Under the pieces are notes generated by a model. That model saw only the letters and a list, made by a program, of their open reading frames with translations, was not told the DNA's origin and did not search any database. Below are positions 61,308 through 64,000 of a DNA stretch of 64,000 nt, piece by piece. Location of the stretch: the NCBI RefSeq assembly GCF_041435115.1, contig NZ_CP108046.1, positions 8,866,001-8,930,000 of the forward strand. Reading direction: 5' to 3'. Source of the DNA: Streptomyces sp. NBC_00289 (GTDB lineage Bacteria; Actinomycetota; Actinomycetes; Streptomycetales; Streptomycetaceae). How positions within the stretch are numbered: position 1 is the first letter of the stretch; every line of letters starts with the position of its first letter. The translations under genes and the position numbers were made by a program.

Positions 61308-63338
61308 TCACTTCTGGTACGCCGTCATGAAGCGGTCGCGGAACTCGTCCATGGCCCACTCCGGCGCGTTGTCGGCCGGCTTGAGACCGTCCGTCCAGCC
61401 CCAGTCGGAGATCCGGTCCAGGACCTTCGGGTCGTGCGCGACGATCGTGATCGGCACGTCGCGGCTCGTGCTGCCGCCCGTGACGGTGGGCACCGGCTGG
61501 TGGTCGCCGAGGAAGACGAGGACGGTGTTCTTGTCGCCGTACCTCTGCATCCACTGGGTCAGGCTGTCCAGGGAGTACTGGATGGCCTTGCGGTACTCGG
61601 TGCGCACGCTCGCCGGGTGCTTCCAGACCTCCGTGGGGTTCTTGCCCTCCTTCTTGATCTGCTCGAAGACCGAGCCGTCGCCGAGGTCGTCCCAGCCGAT
61701 CGTGTGGGCGATGGGAGCCCAGGGGTTGTGGCTGGAGGCCAGGATGATCTCCGCCATGATCGGGTCGCGGTTCTTCTTCCCGTGCTCCAGGCGCTGGAAC
61801 GCCTCGAGGCTGAACTGGTCCGGCACGGGCGTCCAGCTGAAGTAGGGACCCTGGTAGCCGAGGTGCGTGGAGTCGTAGATGTGGTCGAGGCCGAAGTACG
61901 TGCCCTCGGGCCACGCCTTGCGCACGCCCGGGACGATGCCGACGGTGCGCCAGGCGCCGGTCTTCTGGAAGTAGCTGGTGAGGGTGGCGTGGTCGCCGGT
62001 GGTCAGGGTCCGGTACCGCTGCTGGTTCTTGATCCACAGGCCGGACAGGAACGTCGAGTGGGCGAGCCAGCTGCCGGCGCCCGTCACGGGCGAGCTGAGC
62101 CAGCCGCTGCGCGCCGCGAAGCCGGCCGCCTTGAGCCTGGCGTCGCCCTCCTTGAGCGTCGCGTCGATCTCCGGGGCCATCGCCGGATCGTCGATCGCCA
62201 CCCGGCCGTAGCTCTCGATGAAGGTGAACAGCACGTCCTTGCCGCGCAGACCGGTCAGCAACCGGTCGTTCGGGGTGTCGGCGAAGGCGTCGACGGCGAG
62301 CTGCTTCTTGAAGACGTCGGCGTCACCGAGGCCGTCGCGGACGTACTGCACGCGGTTGGCGAGGTACTGGCTGTAGCCCCTGGTGGCGACCGTGACGCCG
62401 CCGAACTGCACGCCCATGGTGAAGAGGATGATCCAGGCGGTGCCGAGGACCAGCGTGCCGCGCACGGCCACGGAGCGGTGCCGGGCCATCACGTTCGCGA
62501 GCCGCACCATCGCGAGCGCGCTCAGCACGAGCACGAGGACGAGCAGGACGATCAGCCCGATGACCGCGAGCACCTCACCCGAGCGGCCGAACGAGTCCTT
62601 CATCCAGTCCGCCGCGTCGCTCAGCAGAACCCAGTCGAAGACCAGGTCGAACGGCCGGGCCAGAGTCTGGCGGAAACCCATGTCGAGGCACTTCAGGACG
62701 GTGGACAGCCCGAGGAACGTCCCCAGGACGACGGCCGTGATCCGCCGTGCCCTCGACGGCAGTACGAGCAGGACGGCCGCGAGGAAGATCACCTCGACGG
62801 GGAGGCGGAGGAACGACTGGAGATTGATCCGGTCGAGGCGGTTGGGCACGAGGAGCACGACGAGCACCAGCGCACCGGCCAGGATGCTCGTGCCCGCCCG
62901 CACGGCACGGGCGGCGCGGGGGTGACGACGGCGCCAGCCGAACCAGCCGGGGCGGGCGGAAGAGGAGGCGGCGTCACCCGGGCCGGGTGGGCCGGTGGTG
63001 GCGGTGGAGGCCGCTGCCTCGTCGCCGGACTCTTCGCCGGACGCGTCGCCGGTGGAGGCCGGGTGCGGGACGACGGCCTCGGCGGCCGCCTTCCCGTCCT
63101 CCGCGCCGTCGGCCGTCTCCTCCGTCGCGGGGCGTCCGTCCGGCCCGTCCTCCTCCGCCTCGGCCTTCGTGGTCGGCTCGGCCGTCGCGCCGGTCGCCTC
63201 CTCGTCAGCCGGCTCCACGTCCCCCGCGGCGCCGGGCTCGGTCACCGCGGGAGCGGTCGAGGCTTCCTCGGCTGTGGTTCTCTCCGATGCGTCCGCGTCC
63301 GTCTTTGGCAGTTGACGAGGGGGCGTGAGGTGCGACAC
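61308..63338 (-). CDS. Membrane sulfatase/phosphoglycerol-transferase-like protein
   Basis: A 676-residue protein. A long acidic Ala/Glu/Thr-rich N-terminus of about 140 residues precedes five or so membrane segments (about 150-350). A large outer sulfatase-fold domain follows (VLFTFIESYGRVAIDDPAMA; VLVFLGDHQP; DVPITIVAHDPKVLD). It resembles LtaS/DUF229-type membrane sulfatases that add phosphoglycerol or phosphoethanolamine to surface polymers, but the threonine nucleophile motif is not obvious here. GTG 63338 follows AAGGA. Confidence 0.85.
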   Translation of the reverse strand: MSHLTPPRQLPKTDADASERTTAEEASTAPAVTEPGAAGDVEPADEEATGATAEPTTKAEAEEDGPDGRPATEETADGAEDGKAAAEAVVPHPASTGDASGEESGDEAAASTATTGPPGPGDAASSSARPGWFGWRRRHPRAARAVRAGTSILAGALVLVVLLVPNRLDRINLQSFLRLPVEVIFLAAVLLVLPSRARRITAVVLGTFLGLSTVLKCLDMGFRQTLARPFDLVFDWVLLSDAADWMKDSFGRSGEVLAVIGLIVLLVLVLVLSALAMVRLANVMARHRSVAVRGTLVLGTAWIILFTMGVQFGGVTVATRGYSQYLANRVQYVRDGLGDADVFKKQLAVDAFADTPNDRLLTGLRGKDVLFTFIESYGRVAIDDPAMAPEIDATLKEGDARLKAAGFAARSGWLSSPVTGAGSWLAHSTFLSGLWIKNQQRYRTLTTGDHATLTSYFQKTGAWRTVGIVPGVRKAWPEGTYFGLDHIYDSTHLGYQGPYFSWTPVPDQFSLEAFQRLEHGKKNRDPIMAEIILASSHNPWAPIAHTIGWDDLGDGSVFEQIKKEGKNPTEVWKHPASVRTEYRKAIQYSLDSLTQWMQRYGDKNTVLVFLGDHQPVPTVTGGSTSRDVPITIVAHDPKVLDRISDWGWTDGLKPADNAPEWAMDEFRDRFMTAYQK

Positions 63339-63514
63339 CCGGGGGTCCTTCCGTGCGAAGCCGCTGATGGCACGGCGGACCGGGCCCACAGGGCAGGGCC
63401 GCCAACCTCGCGTACGGCCCCACCCGGCACTCCGTTCAAACGCCCGGGTCAACCGCGCGCAAAGAGTACGCCCCCAGCTCCCGACAGGCCCACCGGTGAG
63501 CCGCTGCCTCGCGT

Positions 63515-64000
63515 CTACCGATCCGCCGAGACCGCCACCTCGCGAGCCCACCGGTAGTCCGCCTTACCGCTGGGCGAGCGCCGTATCGTCTGCGTGATCA
63601 CTATCTGCCGGGGGATCTTGTAACCCGCGAGATGGGTACGGCAGTACGACTGGAGGTCCTCCAGGGAGGGCCGTGGCGCGCCCTCCCGCAGTTGCACCAC
63701 CGCCGCCACGTGGTTGCCCCACTTCACGTCCGGCACCCCGGCCACCAGAGCGTCGTACACGTCCGGATGGGACTTGAGCGCCTGCTCGACCTCCTCGGGG
63801 TAGACCTTCTCCCCGCCGGTGTTGATGCACTGGGAGCCGCGCCCGAGGACGGTGACCACGCCCTCCTCGTCGACGGTGGCCATGTCGCCGAGCAGCACCC
63901 AGCGCTCGCCGTCCTTCTCGAAGAAGGTCTCCGCGGTCTTCGCCGGGTCGTTGTAGTAACCGAGGGGCACGTGTCCGCACTGCGCGACCCGGCCCACCTC
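63515..64000 (-). CDS. Acyl-CoA synthetase, C-terminal part (cut by window edge)
   Basis: At least 160 codons of the C-terminal domain of an AMP-forming acyl-CoA synthetase; the N-terminal part lies to the right of the window. GYYNDPAKTAETFFEKDGER, LLGDMATVDEEGVVTVLGRG, QCINTGGEKVYPEEVEQALK and the end with the catalytic lysine (RRSPSGKADYRWA) are visible. A further member of the CoA-ligase set in this part of the window. Confidence 0.93.
   Translation of the reverse strand, partial: EVGRVAQCGHVPLGYYNDPAKTAETFFEKDGERWVLLGDMATVDEEGVVTVLGRGSQCINTGGEKVYPEEVEQALKSHPDVYDALVAGVPDVKWGNHVAAVVQLREGAPRPSLEDLQSYCRTHLAGYKIPRQIVITQTIRRSPSGKADYRWAREVAVSADR

Overview
The window looks like an ordinary stretch of a Streptomyces (or close relative) chromosome. 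The DNA is very GC-rich, codon third positions are almost always G or C, and GTG and TTG starts are common. The families fit too: DrrAB-type ABC transporters, PadR, FadR and HutC regulators, an ECF41 sigma factor, DUF6479 and Rv1733c-type membrane proteins, and a trypco2 protein. I see no rRNA, tRNA, CRISPR array, intact insertion sequence or biosynthetic gene cluster.

Layout. 0-4 kb: a cut-off LacI regulator, then a two-HTH regulator divergent from a DUF4097 / ABC ATPase / ABC permease operon. 4-7.2 kb: an ArsR-like regulator, an SMP-30-like protein, a decayed DUF190-crcB (fluoride exporter) locus and uppP. 7.2-13 kb: an amide amino acid utilisation operon (FadR-type regulator, permease, asparaginase, aspartase, glutaminase). 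13-18 kb: an acetyltransferase relic, a D,D-carboxypeptidase, a short second Rho and a P450. 18-28 kb: small regulator/enzyme pairs (PadR with an NTF2-like protein and a methyltransferase; a HutC/DasR-like regulator; a serine hydrolase; an acetylxylan esterase), an amidohydrolase relic, a molybdo-oxidoreductase with its flavin reductase, a quinone oxidoreductase, a GNAT enzyme and a MarR regulator. 28-40 kb: a HemK-like methyltransferase behind an unusual leader, a tandem duplication, a PAS-GAF-PP2C phosphatase, secreted proteins, a FadH-type reductase with PadR, and a GH75 chitosanase. 40-44 kb: dhaKLM, a PPOX protein and a 6PGDH-like dehydrogenase. 44-54 kb: a copper-binding four-helix protein, an acyl-CoA dehydrogenase, an MpaB-type oxygenase, a kinase with eight TPR-like repeats, and an FAD oxidoreductase / nitronate monooxygenase / acyl-CoA ligase operon. 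54-64 kb: an ECF41 sigma factor, more CoA ligases including paaK, a trypco2 protein, two conserved hypotheticals, an alpha/beta hydrolase, a large membrane sulfatase and a cut-off CoA ligase.

The main metabolic themes are uptake and deamidation/deamination of Asn, Asp and Gln (7-13 kb), dihydroxyacetone phosphorylation (40-42 kb) and CoA-linked breakdown of lipids or aromatics (45-64 kb). The last theme has several CoA ligases and three candidate TetR-type operators, including a perfect match to the KstR motif upstream of the acyl-CoA dehydrogenase.

The items most worth a second look are the following. One is a probable leader peptide with a perfect Shine-Dalgarno, whose best-spaced start codon is ATT, followed by a hairpin over the next start. 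Others are the frameshifted DUF190-crcB relic, a dre-like operator in front of a HutC/DasR-like regulator, and the short Rho paralogue. The rest are an 8-copy heptamer repeat at the end of the copper-protein gene, the kinase-TPR fusion, and matching TTGCA-type sites in front of the MarR gene and fadH 6 kb apart.
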